From Aldrovandia affinis (lineage: Eukaryota > Chordata > Actinopteri > Notacanthiformes > Halosauridae): a stretch of 64,000 nucleotides of DNA. The notes under the pieces were generated by a model that saw nothing but the letters and a program-made list of their open reading frames with translations, searched no databases and was not told the origin of the DNA. The stretch lies in NCBI GenBank assembly GCA_029706075.1, contig JAINUG010000108.1, positions 868,001 through 932,000 of the forward strand. Reading direction: 5' to 3'. The translations under genes were made by a program, and so were the position numbers. The number at the start of each line of letters is the position of its first letter. Position 1 is the first letter of the stretch. Of this stretch, positions 10,543 through 21,210 are shown piece after piece.

Positions 10543-10603
10543 CTTACTGACGCTCAAAGGACTGCAGATGCTTCGTCTCTCAGGTAGTGGATGGTGCGTG
10601 AGC
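10455..10603 (-). CDS. clu: clu exon 2 with start codon and signal peptide
   Basis: The exon starts after the acceptor TTTGTTTGCCTTGCAG (AG 10605-10604). It carries a 61-base leader and ATG at 10542, and ends at the donor GTAAGT (10454). Its 29 codons encode a basic start, a hydrophobic core and Ala-Glu-Cys, a typical signal peptide, then LLPPSKEELG. The coding part is 10455-10542. This start was chosen because it gives the only signal peptide in frame with the following exon. Confidence 0.9.
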
Positions 10604-12903
10604 CTGCAAGGCAAACAAAGCAGGAGAGGGGCCATTTGCAATGCAGTCCAAAAGAAAGCCAGCCAGAGTTGTAGTGGTTAGAGCTCCCTTGATAGTATGC
10701 TACTGTTTTACCATTTTGAGCAAGGTATTTTGAAAATACAGTTAACATCTGGTTGTATAAATGTACAACATGTAAAGTGTAAGCTACGTGTTACTCTGGA
10801 TAAGCGTGCCTTCAAAGTAAATAACTCAATGTCAATGAAGGACATTTACTTTGTTTTGTCCATGAAAGGTCAATAATGGATGTGTTCCTGATGGTCCTAT
10901 TCAGTTTTCTACATATTACACACATTTGCCATATAATGGCAAACAAAAGCAGACAAGCATTTATCTGTATGAACTGGAAGAGATATGCTTGCGACCAACA
11001 CTGTGTAGATGTGTCTGTGTGTTTTGCCGATACTGCTATTTTTGGAACTAGAAAAAAGCAATGACTGCAATCTTTTGGTTGTGCTAACAATTCCCCACAA
11101 GGTGGAGCTGTTGTAAAGACTAGACATAATGGGTTTCTGCAAAGAGGATACATCCTGTATGACTGGACAAAGTTACATATCATAATTAAATTAACATCAA
11201 GAGTTATTTATGATCATTCATTTTGTTTTTTAAATGGATACATTCATCATTTTGACTCAGTGACTGAGGGTAATGTTAAAAGAAATCAGAGATCTCCCCC
11301 ACCTTTCTTTAATGAGATAAATTATTTACAAGCAGTAATGCATCTCAATTTGGCTACAGGCTGGCATCTAATGCTTTTATGGATCAAAGATAGAAGTGGG
11401 ATGAATGACATCTCCTTCTCCCCCTTTCTCTGTTACACTGCATAAATGCATGAAAAAATCTTGACATTGAGCCCAAAATTAAACACTGCTCACAGTTGTG
11501 TCCTCTATCATATTGCATAAAAATGAACAAAATATCTGTCCTGTAACATGATTAAGAGAGACAATCTCTAATCCCTAACAATATATCACATGGTGTGGTC
11601 TGATTCCAGGAAACATCCAATGACCTTGCAAAGCACCACATCTCTAATGTCACATTAAATAAATATGACTGTCTGTTTCAGGAAGACAGTTGCAATTTCA
11701 TGATCTGAAAGGAATCGATCACTTGAAATCACTTAGCTTCTGGCAGCCTGGAACAACTGCTAACGCTGAAACACTGTTGCTGAATATAAGATGCGTCATT
11801 ATTCTGGGTCAAAGCTGGGAGCTTTCACTGTGAATAGGAGCACTCGGAGACCAATGCTGGTTTGAAGCAGGGGGCCTGGTTATATAATCAACATACAAGC
11901 CCCTGAATTCCTTACACAAACATGCGTATAAGTCAGTTCAGCTGGTGGTGTGAGAGATACTTGTGAATCTTCTCTCGGTCATGCAGACAGCTGCACTGGC
12001 TCAAAGGGGGTGTTGCTAGGATTTCGATTGCTTTTTTCACTCAAGGGGAAGGAAAGGCATTCCAACAAGCATAAAACAATGCTTTCTGCAACGATACATT
12101 TATTTTTGAAAGGATTTTATTACAAGACAATCTCTAAACTAAGTAAAAGCATTTTCCCCTTTTCGACAAATAATCTGGAACAGATTAAAACAAGGACACA
12201 AACAAAACAACGTGAACAGAATTCCACAGAGCAGCATGCAGTGAATTTAAGCCCCTTCAGATGGCCTAAGCTTTTCATAAGCAGGGATTTGGACATTCTA
12301 ATGAACACGCAGCAATGAAAATCTGCAAAGAAAGAGGTCAAATTGAGATGTCTAGCAGGCTTGATTGCTTACTGTACTGCCAGTCCTGTTTGGCTAAATT
12401 CACCCCTTTGCACTGGTAAATCATAGCTGGAGAATCAGGCAAATCAAAATATATGAGAAATTAATCTTGCGTCTGATTTTACATAATTGTAACCCCTGAC
12501 ACTCAAAGTTTGTGGTCCAAATAAAAAAGAACCATGGACCAAGCTTCGTGTTGTGAAAATGATTGAGATAAATCACTCCCAAGGACATCATGGTCATTTG
12601 TAAGAGCAGACAGCATTTGTCATACATTGCTTTAAAAAACTACAATTCCCCTAACCAACCACAATTCATATAATTTGACCAATAATTCACAAATGCAGAT
12701 AATCTCAACAATAATAATGGAAAAGGTTAAAGCATCGATACACACTGCAGCACAATGAGGCGTTTTTCAAGAGAATTAGTCCTTGCCGGTGGTAGAGGAC
12801 ACAGTAGCTTGTCTCCAAATGCAGCACTCCAGAAATAAACAGCAGCAGCGGATGCAGCAGCTAATGCATGCTCACATTTTCATCCAAGCCGATGTTCACT
12901 CAC
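10604..12903 (-). other. clu: clu intron 1
   Basis: 2.3-kb first intron lying inside the 5' UTR, between the acceptor at 10604-10605 and the donor at 12903-12902. No transposon remnant or RNA gene was recognised; the ORFs here are chance frames. Confidence 0.6.
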
Positions 12904-12942
12904 CTCCTTGCTGATCCTGCCTCTTTGCAGCAGATGAAGCGC
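12904..12942 (-). other. clu: clu non-coding exon 1 (approximate)
   Basis: On the minus strand, sequence about 25-30 bases after the TATA box runs to a strong donor, AGGAG|GTGAGTGAAC (GT at 12903-12902). Vertebrate CLU also has a short non-coding first exon. The 5' edge is inferred from the TATA spacing. Confidence 0.55.
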
Positions 12943-12964
12943 AAAGCGACTGTCTCCTTGAAGG

Positions 12965-12972
12965 TATTTATA
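12965..12972 (-). promoter_or_regulatory. clu: clu TATA box
   Basis: TATAAATA on the minus strand, about 25-30 bases before the inferred start of exon 1. Mammalian CLU promoters also have a TATA element. Confidence 0.6.
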
Positions 12973-12994
12973 CCTCGCTGTGATGTTGACACCG

Positions 12995-13001
12995 TGAATC
13001 A
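12995..13001 (-). promoter_or_regulatory. clu: AP-1-like site upstream of clu
   Basis: The seven bases TGAATCA (one mismatch to TGASTCA) lie 23 bases upstream of the TATA box. A proximal AP-1 site is known in mammalian CLU. The mismatch makes this a weak call. Confidence 0.25.
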
Positions 13002-13027
13002 CTCGCAGAGAATGCCCTGTGGTTTTA

Positions 13028-13041
13028 GACTTTTCTGGAAG
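13028..13041 (-). promoter_or_regulatory. clu: Clusterin element (HSF-type) candidate
   Basis: Minus strand reads CTTCCAGAAAAGTC, containing TTCCAGAA, a pair of inverted heat-shock units. It is close to the 14-base clusterin element (about CTTCCAGAAAGCTC) of birds and mammals, which binds HSF1/HSF2. Its place about 55 bases upstream of the TATA box also matches. It suggests heat- or proteotoxic-stress control. Confidence 0.5.
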
Positions 13042-14650
13042 TTGTGTAATTTCCAGTCACAGCTCAGAGATTAATCTACATTTGGCCTGAAGTGGGCAAT
13101 GTTGCTCTATCAAACGGCACCGTCCCACCCTGCCCTTGTGAAGCAGAATTTGCGATGATGTTATGATGATAATATTAATAACATGAAGCCATTCATTTTT
13201 TTATGTGTGCAAAATCATTTGTGGCAGCGTCACAGTATTAATGCACACCATTGCAAGCAACACACACATATACATACACACAAACACAAACACACACACA
13301 TGTATAGATGAAGAGCCTGCAGCAGTTGACTGCTTATGAAATAGTCTTAAATCTTATGGAGCACTTATGAAGCACTCCTAAATCTAATGAGTCGTTCAGA
13401 CTGCAGACATGCTACTTCACGCCCTTATCGCTAAGTGGCCAAGTCTCGAGGGTAATGTCCAGATGTCTCCATTTATGTACCAGTCTCATTTTCCTACTTT
13501 ATCCTGTGACATAAGATAATTGCATAAAGCCCTTTTTCATAGTGTCTCAAAATGACCACAAAGAGAAAGTTGGGCTAAAACAGCAGTCACTTGCATCCCT
13601 GTAAACACACTTGTACTTTTAGACTACACAAGGGTTAGGTTACAACACAGCTGTGTGCTGTTGTGTAAGTCTGACTAATAGTCTGAGTCAGGCTTTGGCA
13701 CTGTGTCAACATTGTGTTATGGGTGAGTTGTGGCTTCAAATATACTGAGAGAAGTAGTAGTTTTGGGGTAATCACCATCACACCAGACCAGAACAAACTG
13801 CATGTCTGGTGTATGGTGAGAACAGGTAAGAAAGTGGATGTGAACTGAGTTCATAACAATAAAAAAAGAGGAATACATTTATATTTGTTCCATCATGTTC
13901 CCCATGGGAAAACCCATAATGCACCTGGTAAGAACACCGTCTCTCCTCCAGGGTCTGCTGTTTTTCATCCACAGCTGGCAGTATTTCTCACCTTTTCCAG
14001 TAAAAGGCAGATTCAGCAGAGATGGCATGTCATGTGAATTGCCCACAAGGGCATTTTCACCTTGTTTTGAACTTCAGGCAGAGTTGATTTGTGTACCATT
14101 ATGTTTCAGCCCTAAGGCTGCTGAATATTGAAATAAAAACATCAGGACCACCAAAGACAATGATTCCAGGTGCCTCTCTCTTTGTATTATATCCTCAGCA
14201 TAAGAGAAATTAATACAAATCTTCTTCTATCCTCCAGCCGTTGCCCCGCCAGCATACAGAAGAAGGGCGGAGGAGTGCTTATGTGTCTGTCCCCACCTCC
14301 GCAGTGTCCTGAACAGCCAAGGTCAGTGGCAGGCTGCCAGAGATGGAAACTAATCAAACCCCCAAAAACCTAATGTCCGACACGAAGCGAAATCTATGCG
14401 TGTAGTGATCTCTCTGCAGGAACTCAAATGCAGAGACCAGACATGTCTGAGCTCTGTGAGTGCCTTAGCATTTCAAATGTATCAAAATAATGCTATAAAT
14501 TGTTTTCTTCATAATATTGTAGGTTGTGGGACAGCCTTTAGCTGCCTTAGCTGTGAGTGGTTCTGACAGCTATATTATACCATCAGTGTCAGTGTATGCA
14601 AGCCAGACTTTTTCCTTCTCAAGGTCTAGCTAATATGGGGAAAATCAATT
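13042..14650. other. Spacer upstream of clu
   Basis: AT-rich intergenic sequence with a short CA-rich tract near 13259-13300. No gene or clear transposon recognised. Confidence 0.45.
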
Positions 14651-15410
14651 GGAATTTAACTGTATTAAACATATTGTCGTAATTTATTAATGCGATTGAA
14701 ATGTGGTTATCTGTCCATGACAAGAACCTTGCAGCTGCTGGTGAAGGCTTTGGTAAGCTCACATCTGGACTATTACCATCGAAACATCACGACTAATCCA
14801 GAGCGCTGCTGCGTGTCTGGTTTTCAACCAATTGAAATTCACACGTCACTCCACTACTCACCACGCTTCACTAGCTCCCTATAACAGCCCGAATTGAATT
14901 CAAATGACTAGTGCTGGAATACCAGGCCGCAAAAGGTACTGCTCCCTCCTACCTCCGGACACTCATCACACCATACACCACAGCTAGACCTCTCCACTCT
15001 GCCTCCTCTGGCCAACTGGCTGTCCCGTCCCTTCAGGCACCCAGTAGCCGCTCCCCGCAGCCTCGCCTCTTCTCTGCCCTGGCCCCCCAGTGGTGAAATG
15101 ACCTCCACACTCGGTCAGGACTGCAGAATTGCTGGCCATCTTCTGCAAGAAACTGAAAACCCACCTCTTCAGATTACACTTCCACTAAATATATTAATTA
15201 CTAACAAAATGACGAACTATTCTCTCCCTGTTTTGTAGGTGTGGTGCGCATCTGTCTACAATGCCTGTCTACAACATTTATTGTATTGTCGCTGTACTGA
15301 TCTCTTGCTCTAGCTGTGACTATTCTTGCCATTTTAAATGCACTTATTGTAGGTTGCTTTGGATAAGAGTGTCTGCTAAATGCCTAAAATGTAAAATGTA
15401 AATGTAAGCT
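14650..15410 (+). mobile_element. L2-clade LINE 3' part with tail
   Basis: Decayed C-terminal region of an L2 reverse transcriptase protein: LLVKALVSSHLDYY, VLEYQAAKGTAPSYLRTLIT (frame broken before it), then SASSGQLAVPSLQAP. It is followed by the 3' tail GCTTTGGATAAGAGTGTCTG and TGTAAA-type terminal repeats (15356-15410). The GGATA loop is the hallmark of UnaL2/ZfL2 tails. Several stops and shifts show it is dead. Confidence 0.8.
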
Positions 15411-16470
15411 GAAAGTAGCATTCTATACTATAACTAAAGTCAATATTGGAGATTAATTACAGAGGAGAGGCAGCATTCAGGGCTCACAAGCCACAGTCGA
15501 CAGCCAGTTTCAGTATTAATTATATCAGTTTGAAGTTGTGCCGTCTGGCAGATAGTCCAACTCACAGCCCATTAAATTCTACCCACAGAATGAAAGGACA
15601 TCTGGACTCTGTTCTCAACAAGCCATACTCAATTAAGAGAAAGTTCTTGCAAATTTAACCATGCTGTAGAGATTAGTTACAGTCAGAAAAGTTAAGTGCC
15701 TTGTGCTACATTTTCCTGTGAGAAGTAAGGATTCTTCTTCATCAAGCAGTAATAATCATCTCTTTTCATTTATTTTCCTGATTTTTCACAATGATGCTCC
15801 TGCTCCCAAAGTAGCATATTTCACTCTTGTTTCAAAATAATGATATAAAATTTTGTAACAACATGCTACTTCAGTGAATCACTTGTTTTTATATTTTTTA
15901 TTTAGTAAGATCACTCTTCTGATAAAACCTGATAAATGAGTGTCAGACAGTGATGAAATAAATACATCATCCACTGGGTGGCAGTGTACTGTACCTTACT
16001 TAAATCTTCCTCATGTCTGTGTTTGTGTTGTTATAATGTTTCTGTAGTGGAGGCTACTGAGCAAGGAAAAAAGGAGAGTGAAAATTGAACTTTAAACGGG
16101 TAATTCAATGTGGTAGCATTACCATGATGTACTTCACATTAGGCTAAATCATTCTGATTAGAGAAAACTTTTTTTTAGTTTTTTTATACCAATAATTCTG
16201 CTGCAATTAAAGAATTCAGGTGAAGTCCATAAACATAAGACTACAACATGGAGGTTGTTTTATTATATTGTTTCTCCCTGCTAAAACGCTGGGTTTCAGT
16301 GATATAATGTGCCCCACAGTGCACTATCAACTCCTGTCAGTGCACCATAGACCACAGCATCACCAGGTAGGGAGGGCTTCAGTTTACAGTCCCCATGTCA
16401 TTTCAAAAGAGCGACTCTACTAGTCCATTGGGCACCTGTAGTCTGCCTGCGCCAACTGCAATGATGTTTA
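15411..16470. other. Intergenic sequence, nothing recognised
   Basis: Non-coding spacer between the L2 copy and the Harbinger-like element. No gene, RNA gene or clear repeat seen. Confidence 0.4.
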
Positions 16471-17873
16471 AGGCCTCAGTATACTTCAAACGAAATCAAA
16501 TTTGGCGTGTTCCCACAGGCTGTCGAACTGCTGTCGAATACGGCGTTGCGAGCAAATGTCATTATACTCGCTGCAACTTGAGGTCTGTTCATTTAATGAC
16601 GCTCCACGCCAGATGGAGGAGCTTGCTAGACAACGGAACCGGAAATATAAATACCAACGAAGCAAACATTGGCAAGGGCCTAATATGCAACGCAGTCATG
16701 CTTGATGTACAAAATAACCCTATGTTTGAAAACATCATACCTTATGATAGTATCCTGTAACAGACATAAGAATGTATGCTCCAGAAACTGCAAAAAGTAA
16801 TTTCTCATTGTACGTTGTATATAGCATCAAGTGACTGTGAATTTTATTTTTTGATGTAGTAGACCATGGGTTAGACTGACCTATATTACACTTAGACAAC
16901 TGTGCATCAGGAGTTGTCATTACTAAGCAGGATGAATTTTCTTTGTTGACCAATTGCAGGCGACGGTGTATTGGGAGGCTGTGATCGAGGCTGTGCAAAA
17001 AGTTCGACATTTTACATTTTTAAGCATTTAGCAGATGCTCTTATCCAGAGCGTCTTACAAGATGTGCATTAATACATGGTATGATCAATCATTATTCGCA
17101 AAAGAGATCAGTGCAGTAATACATCACTGTTGGCAGTTAGTTAAATGTACAGATTACAGTGATAGTGGAGTCTGAAGATGTGGGTTTTGAGTCTCTTGCG
17201 GAAGATGGCCAGTGATTCTGCGGTCCTGATCCAGTGTGGAAGATTGTTCCACCACCGAGGAGTCAGGACAGAGAAGAGGCGAGACCATGAGGAGCGGGTG
17301 CCTGGGGCCCAGAGGGATGGGACGGTCAGTTTGCCAGAGGAGGCAGAGCGGAGGGGTCTGGCTGGGGTGTAGGGTATGATGAGTGTCTGGAGGTAGGAGG
17401 GAGCAGTTCCTTTAGTGGCTTGATAAGCCAGCACCAGTGATTTAAATTTGATGCATGCTGCGATGGGGAGCCAGTGCAGAGAGGTGAGTAGTGGGGTGAC
17501 GTGTGAACTTTGGTTGGTTGAACACTAGCTATGCGGCAGCATTATGCACCAGTTGAATTGGCTCAGGCCAGTAAGCCTGCCAGCAGGGAATTGCAATAGT
17601 CAAGGTGTGAGATCACCAGGGCCTGGACCAGGAGTCTGTCTTCTGCAGCTCTGTCTTGCCCAGGTTCAGCTTCAGGTGGTGGGTGGACATCCAAGCAGAG
17701 ATGTCTGCCTGGCATGCAGAGATACGCCGAGATACGAAGGAGAGGTCGCCTAGCCAGCCTGCACACACTGCCACGATCGAAGCCAAATGCAGCGCTTCCT
17801 TTTAGTCACAAACCCGCCATCTTGCCTGTGCGAACACACCAAATTCGATTTAGTTTGAAGTAAACTGAGGCTT
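16471..17873. mobile_element. Harbinger-like DNA element with nested L2
   Basis: The ends are inverted repeats of about 50 bases. The left starts AGGCCTCAGTATACTTCAAA, and the reverse complement of the right starts AAGCCTCAGTTTACTTCAAA. TTA flanks both sides (16468-16470 and 17874-17876), matching the 3-bp TTA/TAA target duplication of PIF/Harbinger. There is no transposase ORF. About 0.75 kb of its interior is an inserted L2 LINE (17010-17765), so the original element was about 0.65 kb and non-autonomous. Confidence 0.6.
17010..17765 (-). mobile_element. L2-clade LINE 3' part inside the Harbinger-like element
   Basis: Minus-strand copy: LVQALVISHLDYCNSLLAGL near 17570-17650, [34 protein letters not shown] and [19 protein letters not shown]. 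It ends at the GGATA-loop tail at 17013-17060. Same family as 14650-15410 and 26930-27640. 5'-truncated and frame-broken. Confidence 0.8.
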
Positions 17874-18284
17874 TTACTCCTCCACAACAATGACTCAGCT
17901 CAGCTGGTGCGCTGCAGAGTGAAAATAAATGCTTTGGGTGAGAGCTTGTTATGAATTGAGAGAGGACATTTTAACAATAAGTACAAATATGATTGGACAT
18001 TCTACATTGGGAGAAAAAAAAATAGTGGATCAAATCTGTTTAAAAATGTTAATGTTTCAATATTTCAATTTCATGTTGCCAAACATTTTTTGTATGGTTT
18101 AATTGAAGTAAATAAAATGTTATATACATAACACCTTCACAGTTCTTGAAAATACGTATCAAATAAATGTTCACATGTATATGAATTGAATGAAATGAAT
18201 GATTATTTCCACTCTTGAACATATAGGGGGCAGAGAAAACAATGGATGAATGATAGAAATATGTCCAAGGAATATGGAGCCATT

Positions 18285-18404
18285 GAGCTCCAGACACTTG
18301 TAGAATCTATGGCAAGGTGCATTGAAGCTGTTCTGGTGTCTTGTGGCCCAACACCCTATTAAGACACTTTATGTTGGTGTTTCCTTTATTTTGGCAATTA
18401 CCTG
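18285..18404 (+). mobile_element. Tc1-like (DD36E-type) solo 3' end
   Basis: It carries the last codons of the transposase (LQTLVES-like, GALKLFWC) and the terminal repeat GTTGGTGTTTCCTTTATTTT..GGCAATTACCTG, followed by TA (18405-18406). Same family as 7541-8061 and 53255-54332. Confidence 0.75.
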
Positions 18405-18406
18405 TA

Positions 18407-19477
18407 TGCATCAGTTGTCATAAGTTGTACTGACCCCTTATAGATGCTTAAATAAACTATTATGAAACTTGTAGGTATAACATATTTATTTGCATTCTTC
18501 TACTCAGTTTTTGGGAGTATACCAGTTTGTATAATACTGCATGATTCCCCATTTAGTTTAACTGCATGATCCAACTGTTAGGAATTTATCCAGTTTGGCA
18601 TCCAAATGAAAGGGCTCTTGAAGTATTTTTTTTTCTAACATAACCGGATGATCAGGATTTAGTTATCGTTGCCTAGCTCAATAATGTGCCCAAATGTTGC
18701 ATTTATATCCTTCAAACTGTTTAAAATTGAGGCACTCTTTCAGTGTGCTCTTATACCCGATCGATAAAACATTCTTACTCAGGCACCATAACATTCTTCA
18801 TTGTTAAAAATCAAAATAGGCATCCAATCACACAGCACAGAAAGTTAAATCCATCAAATGTAATCAAATTCCATTTTTAACTAATTTTATCCCATTTTTT
18901 ATTTGAAATACCCAATTGTGTTGTTAGGTCTGGCCCACCAATTGTACACCAACTGGGCTACACAGTTATTGCATCAGAGGATTGGCCAAAGAAAATAAAT
19001 ATATATTGTGCCATGAGACAGAGAGAACCTGCTGACTGAGACCCTCATTTGGCATGGCATCCTCAACATTTCTACACTGAGAACCAGTGCTTTAGCAGGG
19101 GGAGTCCATCTGACAGCCCAACAAATCACATTTTATTTATCTTTCATTTTGAATTTCACATTATATCACACATGACATTTGTTCCTGTAATTTATGCGGA
19201 TCAAATTCTTGGCCCAACAACACATCCCTGATCTAGCTCATCAAATATCCAAAAATTTCCATCTGTATTCAAAGAACATTACATTAAATCACATTACTTT
19301 CCACATCTGCGTGAATCTAAGCACAGCATGTACAAAAATATGGGCCTCTCAACTCTGGCCAAGGATGGCGTCCTATGACAGAAGAATCAAAACAGCCAAG
19401 CATGTTTGTACGGGAACCAAGTTATTTCTCTGATTGTTCTCGTTGATTACATCAGCATAATTTTCTAAAAAATCTGT
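18407..19477. other. Intergenic sequence, nothing firm
   Basis: AT-rich sequence with possible very old repeat (about 18895-19050, 'aattgtacaccaactgggc'). No gene recognised. Confidence 0.35.
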
Positions 19478-20950
19478 CAATCAATGAAACTGTATTTGTA
19501 TAGCGCATTTTACAAAACATTTGTCACAATACCCTTTACAACAGACCACAGCCTGAACCACCACAAAAGCAAGCCCAAGGCAAAAGTGGCAAGGAAAAAC
19601 TCCCTTGGTGGAACAAGTAGGAAGAAACCTTAGGAGGAACCAGACCCAAGAGGGGTCATCAGAGAGCCCATCCTCCTCTAGCCGGTCCAGGTTTTTAATG
19701 GCCAACAGTGGTCAATGAGTCCATGTGCAAGACAACTCAATATGGGACTTCATTTATTTCTAGGCAACTGGAACCAGTGGTCCTGGGCTGGGGGAACGGG
19801 CTGGGACAAGTGCCTGGGTAGATGGCGGGTTCTGAAGGTGGAGTAGGCTCGGAGCTCGGGTGCAAATGTCCCCAGCGGTGAGAGAGGGAGACCTGAGAAA
19901 GAGTGCACCTGAGAAAAGTGGGGTCAGAGCTGTTGAAAGGTGACAGTAAGGCTCTTTCCGCCCCACCAGCGTGTATGGCTACACGCTTCCCCAGCTCCGT
20001 GTCTAGATCATAATTGATTGAATGCCTGACTGTAGAGGTGCGTTTTTAGCCTAGACTTAAATGTTGAGACTGTGTCTGATTCCCATATCAGTTTTGGTAG
20101 ATTGTTCCATAGTAGTGGGGCTCTGTATGAGAAAGCTCTACCACCAGTACAAATCTTTGAAATTCTCTGAACATCCAGATGCCCTGAGTCTTCAGAACAA
20201 AGTGACCTTGTGGGCTTGTATGGTAAGAGTTAATTATTTAAATATGCCAGTGCAAGACCGTGTCAAGCTTTGAAAGCCAGGAGCAGAACCTTAAAATCAG
20301 CCCTGTAGGTAATTGGTAGCCAGTGAAGTGTTTCTAGCACTGGGGTGATATGCTCATACTCCTTTGTTCTGGTCAAAATACGAGCAGCTGCATTCGGAAC
20401 CAGCTGGAGGCTCTTTAGAGAGGTATTAGAGCAGCAAAATAAAAAGGCATTGCAATAATCTAGACAAAAGCATCCATTTTTATCACCCCTAGTGATAAGA
20501 AGTGCCTAATTTTTGCAATATTTTCCGTAAGTGAAAGAAAGCCACTTTGGATATATTTTTAATAGCCTATGAAAGTTGAAAGTGTTGAAAGTAAGATCCA
20601 GGTCAATAGGGACACCAAGGTCTTTTACAACCATATTTTGCACAACTCTGCAGCCATCCAGATTTCAAATGGGTTTAGATAATTCCTCTCTTCGTTTTTT
20701 TAGAACCTAAAACCAGCATTTCAGTTTTATCTAAATTAAGAAGCAGAAAATTAAAGGCCCTACAAGCCTTAATATCTGCTACACATGCCTCTAAACTAGT
20801 GCTACACATAATTGTTGTTTTTTAGATGTATAGCTGTGTATCATCGGCATAGCAGTGATACTCTATACCGTGTTTGCAAATATTATTACCAAGAGGCAGT
20901 ATTTACAAAGATATAAGTAGTGGCCCTAGCACTGACGTCGTATTTCACCC
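19478..20950 (-). mobile_element. LINE remnant with RT YADD motif
   Basis: On the minus strand the right end reads SVLGPLLISL (near 20930), then YADDTQLYI (YADD at 20840-20851), the catalytic core of a non-LTR reverse transcriptase. The copy runs leftwards through recognisable but broken C-terminal sequence to a 3' end at 19478-19700 (ggaagaaacc..ggaggaacc..), a common fish LINE 3' region. The tail differs from the GGATA-loop L2 copies in this window, so it is a separate lineage, probably in the L2/Rex1 group. Many stops; dead. Confidence 0.7.
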
Positions 20951-20969
20951 TTTAATAATGGCCTATACA

Positions 20970-21203
20970 AAGGAGTGCACATACGCCACTTACGCAGTTC
21001 GCGTCCTCAAACGTTAATTGCGTACCAAGCAAGACGACACACTTTTGAAACATGCGTGATTTTAAGCTTGATCAGTCCATCACTGGTAAGTTAATTACCT
21101 TGCCAGTGATGGACTGATCAAACTTAAAGTCGCGTATGTTTAAAAAGTGTGTCGTCTTGCTTGGTACGCAATTAACCAGCGTATCCACTTATGTGCACCC
21201 CTG
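20970..21203. mobile_element. 234-bp palindromic fold-back element
   Basis: It has two arms of about 110 bp, head to head, around a short loop (gttaattacc near 21091). Matching pieces include ACCAAGCAAGACGACACACT (left) against AGTGTGTCGTCTTGCTTGGT (right), and gatcagtccatcactgg against ccagtgatggactgatc. The tips (AAGGAGTGCAC and the complement CAGGGGTGCAC) resemble hAT termini. Flanks repeat ctataca (20963-20969, 21204-21210), close to the 8-bp hAT duplication. No coding capacity. Confidence 0.7.
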
Positions 21204-21210
21204 CTATACA

